This document shows positions 17,601-25,352 of a stretch of 64,000 nucleotides of DNA, piece after piece (the first letter of the stretch is position 1; the number at the start of each line of letters is the position of its first letter). The position numbers and the translations under genes are program-made. The notes beneath the pieces were generated by a model, which saw nothing but the letters and a program-made list of their open reading frames with translations, made no database searches and had not been told where the DNA came from. The DNA comes from Microcella sp. (GTDB lineage: Bacteria > Actinomycetota > Actinomycetes > Actinomycetales > Microbacteriaceae): NCBI RefSeq assembly GCF_019739195.1, contig NZ_JAHHDS010000003.1, positions 2,356,001 through 2,420,000 on the forward strand, given 5' to 3'.

Positions 17601-18060
17601 TCACCGGGTGCGGGCGATTCTCACCAACATTGGCGTGATCGTCGGGCTGGCCGTGGCGTCGTGGATCGGTTTCTCGATCATGTCTGCGGTCATGACGGGC
17701 GAACCGACCGTGGTCGGTCTGCTGGTCAGTGACGCGCTCGTGGCGACCACCGCCGAGGGTCTCACGGCAGCGCTCGCCGCGCTGCTGCCGCTCGGGTTCC
17801 TCGACGGCCACGAGGTGTTCCGCCGCTCGAAGCTGCTGTGGGCGGGGTCGTTCGCGGCCGTCGCGACCGTGTTCTCGCTCATCGTGCTGCCCACGGCGGC
17901 GGGCGAGACGGACGACGTCGCCAATGTCGGGTTCTGGATGCTCGTCATGGTGATCTTCGCCGCCGTCACCCTCACGCTCTGGGCGATCCTGCACTTCACC
18001 GCCCGCGGCGAGAGCGACGACGACGAGCTCGTCGAGCAGCCGGCGTCGGCCGCGCGCTGA
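14605..18060 (+). CDS. Large secreted Ig-like repeat protein with C-terminal polytopic membrane domain
   Basis: 1151 residues. A GTG start at 14605 is followed by a signal peptide (basic RSRLRRAL, hydrophobic core, AQA near residue 35). Residues about 36-660 hold several Ig-like beta domains, each with a Cys pair (GxCxV ... SC) and a recurring PGI(W/H)xVxS segment. A Pro-rich linker (about 665-690), another beta domain and a Gly/Ser linker (about 790-820) lead to a membrane domain of about seven helices from residue 833 (FPAELLNSTL, FGFVDPEYGFD, PLGFLDGHEVF at about 1062-1072). I recall similar C-terminal domains on large actinobacterial Ig-like proteins; function unknown. It interrupts the usual DUF2469-yraN order and carries its own promoter region and terminator. 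Confidence 0.85.
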   Translation: MSAARSRLRRALAVAVVGVFGVSGALVATTAAQAVPDAPVIFGPLDSTINQLTVEVDPAPSALEQTVTVSWELQETGAVGVGCQVVVPADTLDGTTFPCDAVVPDGQYGFYDLVAVSTDVDGDSPPSNTISSVRYGAAATPSSLELGPPLNVPDFPIRIGTLEPAISGTAPALGTVEVLGYRSDLGVGTESSLCLVSVPTSGAFSCPAIFPSYGIWEVRVIAQDVEGGFAVEPEAVESTLRLEVFPPTPTVDISTSFSVISAELTGLAGSNVGAAVVLDAYVAPTSGGFCPVAWDGNPAGPPADGPSVNCVVSDVTPGIHLVRSTQFLNGAASSIRDDVIYVAAAPTLAIDLFPGGATFSGTVDTLANELAASGTVVSDLFAVVQEGVNEVCGGAVDLTTGAWSCDAPLEPGDYSFAAYTFVQGFGDDPDVAGAVNGSYGTGATLSPAVDATIQASVTPPAPTMTYGLGAASIDVTAQGIENSAVGVRLYQVEEISGEGYQYGQAVASCGAVIEGEGEGFGSIVTTPSLVDDCLFSNLAPGIWNVYSSQNYYFEESEYRDDYVLIPPSPTLVATRAGIGQVTASGTGEPGHRVHVRQLGGAGSCTAVVDTGGDWSCAVSGVAGDTLLRAQQQSQGFEATPPVYFGLTESFDGYSAFTPTVFVAAVPAPPPPAAPPVAEPTPLPWVLEGYDGSPLTPGQQLSLSATGLPVGTVVVVEIRSTPQVLGSTVVGDTGVFALDVVVPDDLEPGEHTLVAIATPPGGVDSAVAIPVIVLEPVQPIDEAPLAEEPEAAEIDDGSSGAGGAGGAGDRSQPATPSAISDSIPTIERIFSSPLTIIVSGGLALAILLLVAFPAELLNSTLASNSRRLGRWYAAIENGVDRATEWFASVTRTRALAAALLVVLTSLIFGFVDPEYGFDPVSVRMTVSLAIGLFIVTYVSSWISGAIIRRVWSIETRVSLQPAALVFAVIGVVVARILEFSPGFLIGLVIGLDLVTRVGAPHRVRAILTNIGVIVGLAVASWIGFSIMSAVMTGEPTVVGLLVSDALVATTAEGLTAALAALLPLGFLDGHEVFRRSKLLWAGSFAAVATVFSLIVLPTAAGETDDVANVGFWMLVMVIFAAVTLTLWAILHFTARGESDDDELVEQPASAAR

Positions 18061-18088
18061 TCGCGTCACTCCCTCACAGTCGCGAGTG

Positions 18089-18118
18089 AGGGGCCCGATC
18101 GCACACCGATCGGGCCTC
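18089..18118 (+). terminator. Terminator after the 1151-residue protein gene
   Basis: GGCCCGATCG (18092-18101) and CGATCGGGCC (18107-18116) form a perfect 10-bp stem with loop CACAC; flanking bases extend it by three pairs including one G-U. It lies 30 bases after the stop at 18060. Confidence 0.75.
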
Positions 18119-18167
18119 TGGCTCTGCGCGCGGTGCTCGCGCGCCATCCTGCTCTGCGGGAGGCGAC

Positions 18168-18533
18168 ATGGCACGCAAAGACGAGCTCGGCCGGGCTGGC
18201 GAAAGGCTCGCCGCTGAGCACCTGTCCGCGGCGGGGTACACGATCCTTGAGCGCAACTGGCGCTGCGCGATCGGCGAGATCGACATCGTCGCGCAGCAGG
18301 GCCGCACGACCGTCGTGGTCGAGGTGAAGACGAGATCGGGTGTGGGCTTCGGCCACCCGCTCGACGCCGTCACGCCGCGCAAGCTGGCGAGACTGCGTCG
18401 GCTCGCCGGTGCCTGGTGCGCGGCGCAGTCGGCAGCCCCAGACCGGGGCGCTCGAGATCTGCGCATCGATGTCATCGGGGTCGTCGCCGGGCGCGACGGT
18501 ATTGCGATCGACCACCTTCAGCAGGTGTGCTGA
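18168..18533 (+). CDS. YraN/UPF0102 family endonuclease-like protein
   Basis: 121 residues: GRAGERLAAEHLSAAGYTILERNWRC, then IGEIDIVAQQGRTTVVVEVKTRSG. The E...D...ExK pattern is that of a PD-(D/E)XK nuclease fold, typical of the UPF0102 family; the cellular role is not established. ATG 18168 has GGGAGG just upstream. The stop overlaps the comM start (TGATG), forming the yraN-comM-dprA block common in bacteria. Confidence 0.93.
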   Translation: MARKDELGRAGERLAAEHLSAAGYTILERNWRCAIGEIDIVAQQGRTTVVVEVKTRSGVGFGHPLDAVTPRKLARLRRLAGAWCAAQSAAPDRGARDLRIDVIGVVAGRDGIAIDHLQQVC

Positions 18534-20053
18534 TGCCTGTTGCACGCACCCTGTCGGTAGCCCTGCGCGGCGTCGACGGCGCCCTCGTCGAGATCGAGGC
18601 CGACCTCGCCAACGGGCTGCCGGCCTTCACGATCATTGGTCTGCCCGACGCGGCCCTCGGTGAGGCGAAAGACCGGGTTCGGTCGGCCGCGGCGAATTCG
18701 GGTTGCGATCTGCCCTCGCGCAAGGTCACCGTCAATCTGTCGCCCGCGTCGGTGCCCAAGCACGGTTCGGGGTTCGACCTCGGCATCGCTGTCGCAGCGC
18801 TCGCCACGACCGGCATCGTCAGCCACGCGGCCATCGAGTCGGTAGTTCATCTGGGCGAGCTGTCGCTCGACGGCCGGCTGCGTCCCGTCGCGGGCGTACT
18901 GCCCGCCGTGCTCGCGGCTCGTCGAGGCGGTGCGCGTGCCGTCGTCGTGCCGAGTGGCAATGCCGACGAAGCGCGGCTCGTGCCGGGCATCCGCATCATC
19001 GCTGCAGCCTCGCTGCGTGACGTGCTCATCGGTCACGGGGCCGCGCTCGATTCTGTGCCCGTTGAGGCGCTCGTCGCCTCCGAGGTCGACGGGCCTCGCC
19101 CCGAGAGCGGTGATCTGGCTGACGTCGTGGGTCACCCCGAGGCAGTGGAAGCGTTGCAGGTGGCCGCAGCGGGCGGGCACCACATGCTCATGCTCGGCCC
19201 GCCGGGCGCGGGCAAGACGCTGCTCGCTTCGCGCCTGCCCGGGCTATTGCCCGACCTCGAGCCCGACGCCGCCGTCGAGGTGTCGTCGGTGCGTTCTCTC
19301 GCCGGGCTGCCGCTCGGCGCCTCGCTCGTCACTCGCCCTCCGCTCGAGGCGCCGCATCACAGCGCGACGATGGCCTCGCTCGTCGGGGGCGGCAGCGGCC
19401 TCGTGCGACCGGGCGCGATCTCGCGAGCCGCTCACGGGGTTCTCTTTCTCGACGAGGCGCCCGAATTCTCTGGCGCGGTGCTCGACGCTTTGCGCCAGCC
19501 GCTCGAGACGGGCGAGATCACGATCCACCGTGCGCGCACGGTCGCGCGGTTTCCCGCACGGTTTCAGCTCGTGCTGGCCGCCAACCCGTGCCCGTGCGGC
19601 CAGGGTGGTGGTGACGACTGCACGTGCACGCCCATGATGCGCCGGCGCTACCTCGGTCGGCTCTCCGGCCCGCTCCTCGACCGCATCGACCTGCACCTCA
19701 CGGTGCGCCGCGTCAGCGTTGCGCAGATGACCGAAGGCGCAACCGGGCCAGTCACCACGGTCGAGGCGCGCGCTCGGGTCGTCGCGGCCCGCGCCCGAGC
19801 TCGAGCTCGCTGGGGGTCGGAAGGGTGGGGTCTGACCGCCCACGTGCCGGGTGCGGCCCTGCGGAGCCCCCGATGGCGGCTGCCAGCCGCCGATCGCGGC
19901 GCACTCGATCGTGCACTCGAGCGCGGCGCTCTCACCATGCGCGGCTACGACCGTGTGCTGCGCGTCGCCTGGACTTTGTGCGACCTCGATGGCGACGAAC
20001 GACCCTCGGCCGACCACGTGGGTCGGGCGCTGTATTTGAGAAAGGGAATCTGA
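18533..20053 (+). CDS. comM: ComM/YifB-type Mg-chelatase-like AAA ATPase
   Basis: 506 residues. The N-terminal Lon-protease-like fold (MPVARTLSVALRGVDG, then GLPDAALGEAKDRVRSA) precedes a AAA domain with Walker A GPPGAGKT, Walker B VLFLDEAPEF and the ANPCPCGQ ... CTCTPMMRRRYLGRLSGPLLDRIDL segment, where cysteines may bind zinc. ComM is a hexameric branch-migration helicase that extends recombination during natural transformation in Gram-negatives; the role in actinobacteria is less studied. Start ATG 18533 overlaps the yraN stop. The next gene, dprA, starts at the base after the stop. Confidence 0.95.
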   Translation: MPVARTLSVALRGVDGALVEIEADLANGLPAFTIIGLPDAALGEAKDRVRSAAANSGCDLPSRKVTVNLSPASVPKHGSGFDLGIAVAALATTGIVSHAAIESVVHLGELSLDGRLRPVAGVLPAVLAARRGGARAVVVPSGNADEARLVPGIRIIAAASLRDVLIGHGAALDSVPVEALVASEVDGPRPESGDLADVVGHPEAVEALQVAAAGGHHMLMLGPPGAGKTLLASRLPGLLPDLEPDAAVEVSSVRSLAGLPLGASLVTRPPLEAPHHSATMASLVGGGSGLVRPGAISRAAHGVLFLDEAPEFSGAVLDALRQPLETGEITIHRARTVARFPARFQLVLAANPCPCGQGGGDDCTCTPMMRRRYLGRLSGPLLDRIDLHLTVRRVSVAQMTEGATGPVTTVEARARVVAARARARARWGSEGWGLTAHVPGAALRSPRWRLPAADRGALDRALERGALTMRGYDRVLRVAWTLCDLDGDERPSADHVGRALYLRKGI

Positions 20054-21415
20054 ATGAGCCGCTGGGCTATCGATCAGCACCGCATCGCATCGGTGATGGC
20101 ACTCGTGCGCCCACGAGGCGCCGCGGAATGGGAGCTCGACGACTCTGTGAATGCACCAGGGGGCGACCATTCACACGGGATCGAGGGTGTGGGTCACGAT
20201 GAACCCGGAGTGCTCGATGAACTGTTCGCGCGAGCGATCTGGAGCGTGCTCGTCGAGCCGGGCGACTCGGTCGCCGGCATACTCATTCGCCGAGTCGGAG
20301 TCGTCACCGCCGCTCAACTCGTCCTCGACCGGGCGCCGGCAACGGTGCTGAGCGATGCGGCAGCGGGTGAGGTCACCGCTGAGGATGCCACGTCGGGGCT
20401 GAAGCGCTGGACAGAGCGGTTGCGCGCGTCGGATGTGCTGCGCAGCCTGGAGAGCGCGGGCCGGTGCGGCGCGCACATGGTCGTGCCGGGCGACGCCCAC
20501 TGGCCCCACGAGGCGGTCGCCGCGCTCGGCGACAGCCAGCCCGTGCTGCTCTGGGCGAAAGGCGACCTCGAGCTGCTGAGGCGACCGGGCATCGCGATCG
20601 TCGGCGCGCGGGCGGCTACCGGCTACGGCGAGCACGTGGCCATGGAGTTCGCCGCCGGGCTGTGCGCGCGCGACGTCGTGGTCGTATCGGGCGGCGCGTA
20701 TGGCATCGACGGCATGGCGCATCGTGCCGCCCTGGCGAGCGGCGGCGCGACGATCGCCGTGCTCGCTGGAGGCATCGACCGCCTCTACCCCAGTGGGCAC
20801 GAAGCGTTGCTCACCCGGGTGGCCGAGCAGGGGCTGCTGCTCTCCGAAGTGCCGTGCGGAACCCCTCCCACGAAGTGGAGGTTCTTGCAGCGCAACAGGC
20901 TCATCGCCGCGCTCGCGGCCGCGACCGTCGTTGTCGAAGCGGGCCGACGCTCCGGCGCGCTCAACACGGCAAGACTCGCCCTGGGAATGGGGAGACCGGT
21001 CGGCATCGTGCCGGGCCCGATCACGAGCGCAGCGAGCGCCGGCTGTCACGCGAGCCTGCGCGCAGAGCCCGTCACCTGCGTCACGAGTGCCGCGGAGGTC
21101 ATGCAACTCGCGTTCGAGGCCGACGGCGTGCTCGACATCCCGATGGCTCTCGAGTTCGATGAGAGCGGAGTCGAGAGCAGCGTTGCCGACACCCGACCGA
21201 CGGATCCGTTCGTGATCAGAGTCGTCGACGCCCTCCGACCGCGTCGAGGGCAGACCGTCGACGAACTAGCTCGAGCGGTGGGCGAGGGCACTGAACGCAT
21301 CCGATCGGTGCTGGGCCGTCTCGACCTCGACGGTCAGGCGGCTCGCGGCGCCGACGGTCGCTGGCGCCGGATCGCGGGTGCCGTGGGCAGCACGAACGCG
21401 GCAGCAGCATCCTGA
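20054..21415 (+). CDS. dprA: DNA-processing protein DprA (Smf)
   Basis: 453 residues. The Rossmann-like core binds ssDNA and loads RecA: GIAIVGARAATGYGEHVAMEFA, then VVSGGAYGIDGMAHRAAL, LAGGIDRLYPSGHEALL and FLQRNRLIAALAAATVVVEA. The C-terminal part (RPRRGQTVDELARAVGEG) looks like the DprA winged-helix. The N-terminal 100 residues are less conserved and acidic. It directly abuts comM; together they suggest DNA-uptake-linked or general recombination functions, though no com uptake genes are in the window. Confidence 0.95.
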   Translation: MSRWAIDQHRIASVMALVRPRGAAEWELDDSVNAPGGDHSHGIEGVGHDEPGVLDELFARAIWSVLVEPGDSVAGILIRRVGVVTAAQLVLDRAPATVLSDAAAGEVTAEDATSGLKRWTERLRASDVLRSLESAGRCGAHMVVPGDAHWPHEAVAALGDSQPVLLWAKGDLELLRRPGIAIVGARAATGYGEHVAMEFAAGLCARDVVVVSGGAYGIDGMAHRAALASGGATIAVLAGGIDRLYPSGHEALLTRVAEQGLLLSEVPCGTPPTKWRFLQRNRLIAALAAATVVVEAGRRSGALNTARLALGMGRPVGIVPGPITSAASAGCHASLRAEPVTCVTSAAEVMQLAFEADGVLDIPMALEFDESGVESSVADTRPTDPFVIRVVDALRPRRGQTVDELARAVGEGTERIRSVLGRLDLDGQAARGADGRWRRIAGAVGSTNAAAAS

Positions 21416-21420
21416 CGGCT

Positions 21421-21445
21421 GTTCAGGGCGCCCGGTACCCTGAAC
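21421..21445 (+). promoter_or_regulatory. Palindrome overlapping the -10 of the phosphoesterase gene
   Basis: GTTCAGGG (21421-21428) and CCCTGAAC (21438-21445) form an 8-bp inverted repeat ending two bases before the ATG at 21448. TACCCT at 21436-21441 within it fits the leaderless -10 pattern. It could be an operator, or a weak terminator of dprA. Confidence 0.4.
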
Positions 21446-21447
21446 GC

Positions 21448-22383
21448 ATGACGCAGATGGGGCAGTATCCACCGGCCGGCCACGTGCTCGTGCACATCTC
21501 TGACACCCACCTGCTCGGGCAGGGGCGCTCGTTGTACGGCAAGGTACCCGTCGACGAACGGCTCGCCGCCGCGCTCGCGCGCCTCGAAGCCGGCCCCGTG
21601 AAGCCCGATGCTCTCGTCTTCACGGGCGACCTCGCCGACCTCGGAGAACCCGACGCGTATGTGCGGTTGCGCGCCATCGTTGAGCCGGTCGCCGCGCGCC
21701 TCGGTGCTGAGTTGATCTGGGTCATGGGCAACCACGACGAAAGGGCGCCCTACGCCTCGCTGCTGTTCGACGAGCCGGAGACCGATGCCACGCAAGACCG
21801 CGTCTACGACATTCGCGGCCTGCGGGTCATCTCGCTCGACACGACGGTGCCGGGCTACCACCACGGAGAGCTCACCGCAGCGCAGCTCGAGTGGCTCGCG
21901 GGGGTGCTTGCCGAGCCCGCACCGCACGGCACGATCATCGCAGTGCACCACCCTCCGGTGCCGACGCCACTTGAGGTCATGGCGGTGCTCGAGCTGCTCG
22001 ATCAGCCGGCGCTCGCCGAGGTGCTACAGGGCACTGATGTGCGCATGATCCTGGGCGGCCACCTGCACTACTCGACGCACAGCATGTTCGCCGGCATCCC
22101 CGTATCGGTCGCGGCGGCCACGTGCTACACGCTCGACCTCGGTGCCGATGCCGCCCGACTGTTGAGCGGCGTCGACGGCGGGCAGTCGTTCGACTTCGTG
22201 CACGTCTACGACGATCGCGTCGTGACGTCGACCATTCCGCTCGAGGGCTTTGCCGAGGTCACCGGCTTCTCCTCCGACTACCGCCCCATGATCGAGGCGA
22301 TGCCGGCGGATGCCCGCCTCGAGCAGCTCTCGAGCAAGACCTCGCACCTCAACCTCAATGAGGCTGCGGCGAGCGACGTCTAG
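21448..22383 (+). CDS. CpdA-like calcineurin-type metallophosphoesterase
   Basis: 311 residues with the full metallophosphoesterase motif set: D-x-H in HISDTHL, GDxxD in FTGDLADLGEPD, GNHD in WVMGNHDE, and histidines in VHHPPVP and GGHLHY. The layout matches class III cyclic-nucleotide phosphodiesterases (CpdA, Rv0805-like), so hydrolysis of cAMP or another phosphodiester is likely but unproven. TACCCT six bases before the ATG suggests a leaderless transcript. The last 4 bases overlap the 3' end of the convergent marR-type gene. Confidence 0.88.
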   Translation: MTQMGQYPPAGHVLVHISDTHLLGQGRSLYGKVPVDERLAAALARLEAGPVKPDALVFTGDLADLGEPDAYVRLRAIVEPVAARLGAELIWVMGNHDERAPYASLLFDEPETDATQDRVYDIRGLRVISLDTTVPGYHHGELTAAQLEWLAGVLAEPAPHGTIIAVHHPPVPTPLEVMAVLELLDQPALAEVLQGTDVRMILGGHLHYSTHSMFAGIPVSVAAATCYTLDLGADAARLLSGVDGGQSFDFVHVYDDRVVTSTIPLEGFAEVTGFSSDYRPMIEAMPADARLEQLSSKTSHLNLNEAAASDV

Positions 22384-22892
22384 GTGGACTCTGCAGGAGC
22401 ATCCGCGCGCCAGGTGCGCGGTCGATCCGAAGCCTCGGAGTGCCCGCGGTACGCCTCGACGACCCGCGTCAGATAGCGCGTGATGACCGACTGCTCGTCC
22501 TCGTCGAAGTCGGTGATCGCCCGGTCGACCTCGGTGACCATCGGGATGATGCGGCTCATGGCGCGGCCGACCGATGCGGGCTCGGGCACGACGAGCGTGC
22601 CACGTCGATCGTCCGGGTTCGGGGTGCGATGCACGTGACCAAGGTTCTCGAGGCGGTCGATGACGGTCGTGACGGCCCCCGACGAGAGCCCGAGTCGCTG
22701 GGCCAAACCCGTCGGCGTCAGTGAACCGGCCACGATGAGGTGCTGCATAGCGGTCAGATCTGTGGCGTTGACGTTGAGCTCAGAACCGAGTCCGCGCTCG
22801 AAGTCGGAGGTCACGTCGAGAAATTCGCGTAGCAGCAGCGTGGCGGGGTGGGTATCCCCGAAGCTGGGAGTCTGCTGATCCGATTGGCTCAC
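22380..22892 (-). CDS. MarR-family transcriptional regulator
   Basis: 170 residues. The winged helix-turn-helix spans about 40-115: AMQHLIVAGSLTPTGLAQRLGLSSGAVTTVIDRLENLGHVHRTPNPDDRRG, with the Asp-Arg-Arg wing typical of MarR. Start GTG 22892; TACTCT (22904-22899 on the minus strand) ends six bases before it and ATGACC (22927-22922) is a fair -35 at 17-base spacing, so a leaderless mRNA is expected. A 19-bp palindrome at 22929-22947 sits directly upstream of that -35. The divergent neighbour is an MMPL-type transporter, the usual target arrangement. Confidence 0.92.
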   Translation of the reverse strand: MSQSDQQTPSFGDTHPATLLLREFLDVTSDFERGLGSELNVNATDLTAMQHLIVAGSLTPTGLAQRLGLSSGAVTTVIDRLENLGHVHRTPNPDDRRGTLVVPEPASVGRAMSRIIPMVTEVDRAITDFDEDEQSVITRYLTRVVEAYRGHSEASDRPRTWRADAPAEST

Positions 22893-22928
22893 GGGGCCAG
22901 AGTACCGCTAGTTTCTTCGAAGGTCATG

Positions 22929-22947
22929 TATCTCGATCATCAAGATA
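22929..22947. promoter_or_regulatory. Probable MarR operator
   Basis: TATCTCGATCATCAAGATA is symmetric around its central C at every position except one pair (6 and 14). It strongly resembles the TATCT(C/T)GA...TC(A/G)AGATA sites bound by several MarR-family repressors. It lies between marR and the MMPL gene, next to the predicted marR -35 box and about 75 bp before the transporter start. Confidence 0.7.
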
Positions 22948-23021
22948 GATACTCACAGCAGCTCTTCTGAGTTCTGACCTTTCGAACTGCACCCTCCCGT
23001 CCCTCAGTACCTAGGAGACTC

Positions 23022-25157
23022 ATGATCGCGCTCACGCGCTTCATCACCGCCGCGAAGACCTCGTGGATCGTGCTTGTTGTCGGCATCGCGGCGACCGTCG
23101 CACTCTTCGTCGCGGCGGGGTATCAGACCGCCGATGCCGCGCCGCCGGTCGGTCTTCCCGAGTCTGCCGAGTCGGTGCAGGCCGCTGAGCTGCTCGAGCA
23201 GTTCGCCGATGACGAGTCGACGAGCGGCCTGCTCGTCTTCGGACGCGAGAGCGGTGATCTGAGCGACGACGACCTCGCCGCGATCACCGAGCGCACGGCA
23301 GAACTCGCCGACCTCTCGCTCGACGGATTCGTGCCGCCTCCCACGGTCTCCGACGACGGGACGACTGCCCTCGTGGTCGTGCCGCTCGAGATCGAAGAGC
23401 GCGTCTCGGTGCAGGCCGAGCGAGCCGACGAGATTCGCACGATCGCCGCCGACGGTTTGCCCGACGGCATCATTGTCTGGTTCACGGGTGCCGAAGGCTT
23501 CGCGGTCGACATCGCGGCCGTGTTCGAGGGTGCCAACTTCGTGCTGCTGAGCATCACGGCCCTCGTCGTAGCCCTGCTACTCATCATCACCTACCGCAGT
23601 CCGGTGCTCTGGATCGTGCCGCTCGCCGTCGTCGGCGTCGCCGACTTCATCGCCGGCATCGCCGCGCGCCTCGTCGCTGAGTCGCTCGACATCACGCTCG
23701 ACGGCTCGGTCACGGGAATCCTGTCGGTGCTCGTCTTCGGTGCGGGCACGAACTATGCCCTGCTGCTCATCGCTCGCTACCGCGACGAGCTGCGGCTGCA
23801 CCTCGATCGGCGCGAAGCGATGGCCATCGCCCTGCGCGGCGCCGGCCCCGCGATCATCGCGAGCGGCTCGACCGTGGCGCTCGCACTCGCGACGCTGCTG
23901 TTCGGCGAGCTGTCGGGCAACCGGTCGCTCGGCCTTGCCGGTGCCGTCGGCATCGTCGTCGCCATGGCCTACGCCCTGCTCGTGCTGCCGGCGGCTCTCG
24001 TCGTCTTTGGTCGCTGGATCTTCTGGCCCATCGTGCCGAAGTACGGCTCACCCGATGCGATTTCGCGCAGCCCGTGGGGCAAGCTCGGGCGCGCGGTGAG
24101 CAAGAAGCCCGTGCTCGTCGCGATCGTCGGCTTCGTCGTGCTCGGGGCGATGGCGACCGGTCTCACGACCCTGAACGTCGGTCTTTCGCAGAACGATCGC
24201 TTCATCGTGAAACCCGAGGCAGTGCTCGGTCAGGAGCGCCTCGCCGAGGCCTTCTCGGCCGGAAGCTCGGCACCCGCGACCGTGGTCGTGCCGGCACGCG
24301 ACGTCGACGAGGTGCTCGACGGGCTGCTCGTCGTCGACGGCGTCGACGACGCCGTGCCCGGCCCCGCGAACGATGACATCGCGCAGATCAACGTCGTGCT
24401 CGATGCCGACCCCGAGAGTGAGCGCGCCTTCGAGATCGTGGCCGAGCTGCGCCTCGCGCTCGATGATCTCGGCGACGGCACCGGTCTCGTCGGCGGCATC
24501 GACGCCGAAGGCCTCGATCTGCGCGACGCTCAGCAGCGCGACCAGAGCCTCGTGATCCCGTTGATCCTCGTGCTGGTGTTCGTCGTGCTCGTGGTGCTGC
24601 TGCGAGCGCTGCTCGCGCCGGTGCTGCTGCTCATCGCCGTCGTGGCGAGCTACTTCAGCGCTGTGGGCATCGGATCGATCATCTTCGCGACGGTCTTCGG
24701 ATTCCCCGGCGTCGACACCACAGTGCTGCTCTTTAGCTTCTTGTTCCTCGTCGCGCTCGGAGTCGACTACTCGATCTTCCTCGTCACGCGCGCGAAAGAG
24801 GAGGTGCCGCTCTTGGGCACCTCAGAGGGCATGATCCGGGCGCTGGCCGCGACGGGTGGCGTGATCACGAGCGCGGGCATTCTGCTCGCGGCGGTGTTCG
24901 CGGTGCTCGGTGTTTTGCCGCTCATCGCTCTGACCCAGATCGGGGTGATCGTCTGCATCGGTGTGCTCATCGACACCCTGCTCGTGCGCACCGTGATCGT
25001 GCCGGCGATGACCTTCATCGCGAAAGATCGCTTCTGGTGGCCCCGCCGCCCCGAGCTCACCGACGCCGACGCGGCCGCTCGCGGCGCGAACGGCCAAGCC
25101 GAGCGCATGCCCGACGAGGTGACCGAGCGGATGCCCGAGCCGGCTCCGGCTGCCTAA
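23022..25157 (+). CDS. MMPL-family RND-type membrane transporter
   Basis: 711 residues. A short N-terminal helix (about 10-32) is followed by an extracytoplasmic domain, a block of about five helices (from 170), a second outside domain (about 395-500) and a second block of five to six helices, the two-fold MMPL plan. Charged residues inside helices (for example VDYSIFLVTRAKEE) fit proton-coupled transport. Actinobacterial MMPLs export lipids, glycolipids or drugs; the substrate is unknown. ATG 23022 has AGGAGAC upstream. The C-terminus is hydrophilic and acidic. Control by the divergent MarR is likely. A 15-bp terminator follows. Confidence 0.92.
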   Translation: MIALTRFITAAKTSWIVLVVGIAATVALFVAAGYQTADAAPPVGLPESAESVQAAELLEQFADDESTSGLLVFGRESGDLSDDDLAAITERTAELADLSLDGFVPPPTVSDDGTTALVVVPLEIEERVSVQAERADEIRTIAADGLPDGIIVWFTGAEGFAVDIAAVFEGANFVLLSITALVVALLLIITYRSPVLWIVPLAVVGVADFIAGIAARLVAESLDITLDGSVTGILSVLVFGAGTNYALLLIARYRDELRLHLDRREAMAIALRGAGPAIIASGSTVALALATLLFGELSGNRSLGLAGAVGIVVAMAYALLVLPAALVVFGRWIFWPIVPKYGSPDAISRSPWGKLGRAVSKKPVLVAIVGFVVLGAMATGLTTLNVGLSQNDRFIVKPEAVLGQERLAEAFSAGSSAPATVVVPARDVDEVLDGLLVVDGVDDAVPGPANDDIAQINVVLDADPESERAFEIVAELRLALDDLGDGTGLVGGIDAEGLDLRDAQQRDQSLVIPLILVLVFVVLVVLLRALLAPVLLLIAVVASYFSAVGIGSIIFATVFGFPGVDTTVLLFSFLFLVALGVDYSIFLVTRAKEEVPLLGTSEGMIRALAATGGVITSAGILLAAVFAVLGVLPLIALTQIGVIVCIGVLIDTLLVRTVIVPAMTFIAKDRFWWPRRPELTDADAAARGANGQAERMPDEVTERMPEPAPAA

Positions 25158-25185
25158 CGAGCTCGACTTCTAGGGAAGTCACCCG

Positions 25186-25220
25186 CGACCCGTCGGCGCG
25201 CATCCCGCGCCGACGGGTCG
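25186..25220 (+). terminator. MMPL gene terminator
   Basis: CGACCCGTCGGCGCG (25186-25200) and CGCGCCGACGGGTCG (25206-25220) form a perfect 15-bp stem with loop CATCC, 28 bases after the stop, followed by TGTGTGTG. The strongest hairpin of the window. Confidence 0.85.
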
Positions 25221-25352
25221 TGTGTGTGCCGTGCGCCTGCGGAGCGCGGTCTGCAACACGTGGGTATCGTGCGGTCGGCCTGTCACTACGACCTCACGAG
25301 CGCGCGGCCTGTCAACTCGGCATTCTCCAGCGCTAAGGCTCATGCTGGGTGC

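Noticed and set aside
17796-17823. FLDGHEVF in the 1151-residue protein resembles the LDG motif of site-2 (M50) proteases
   Set aside because: No HExxH zinc motif exists in any other membrane helix, and the segment fits a conserved C-terminal membrane domain found on large actinobacterial Ig-like proteins.
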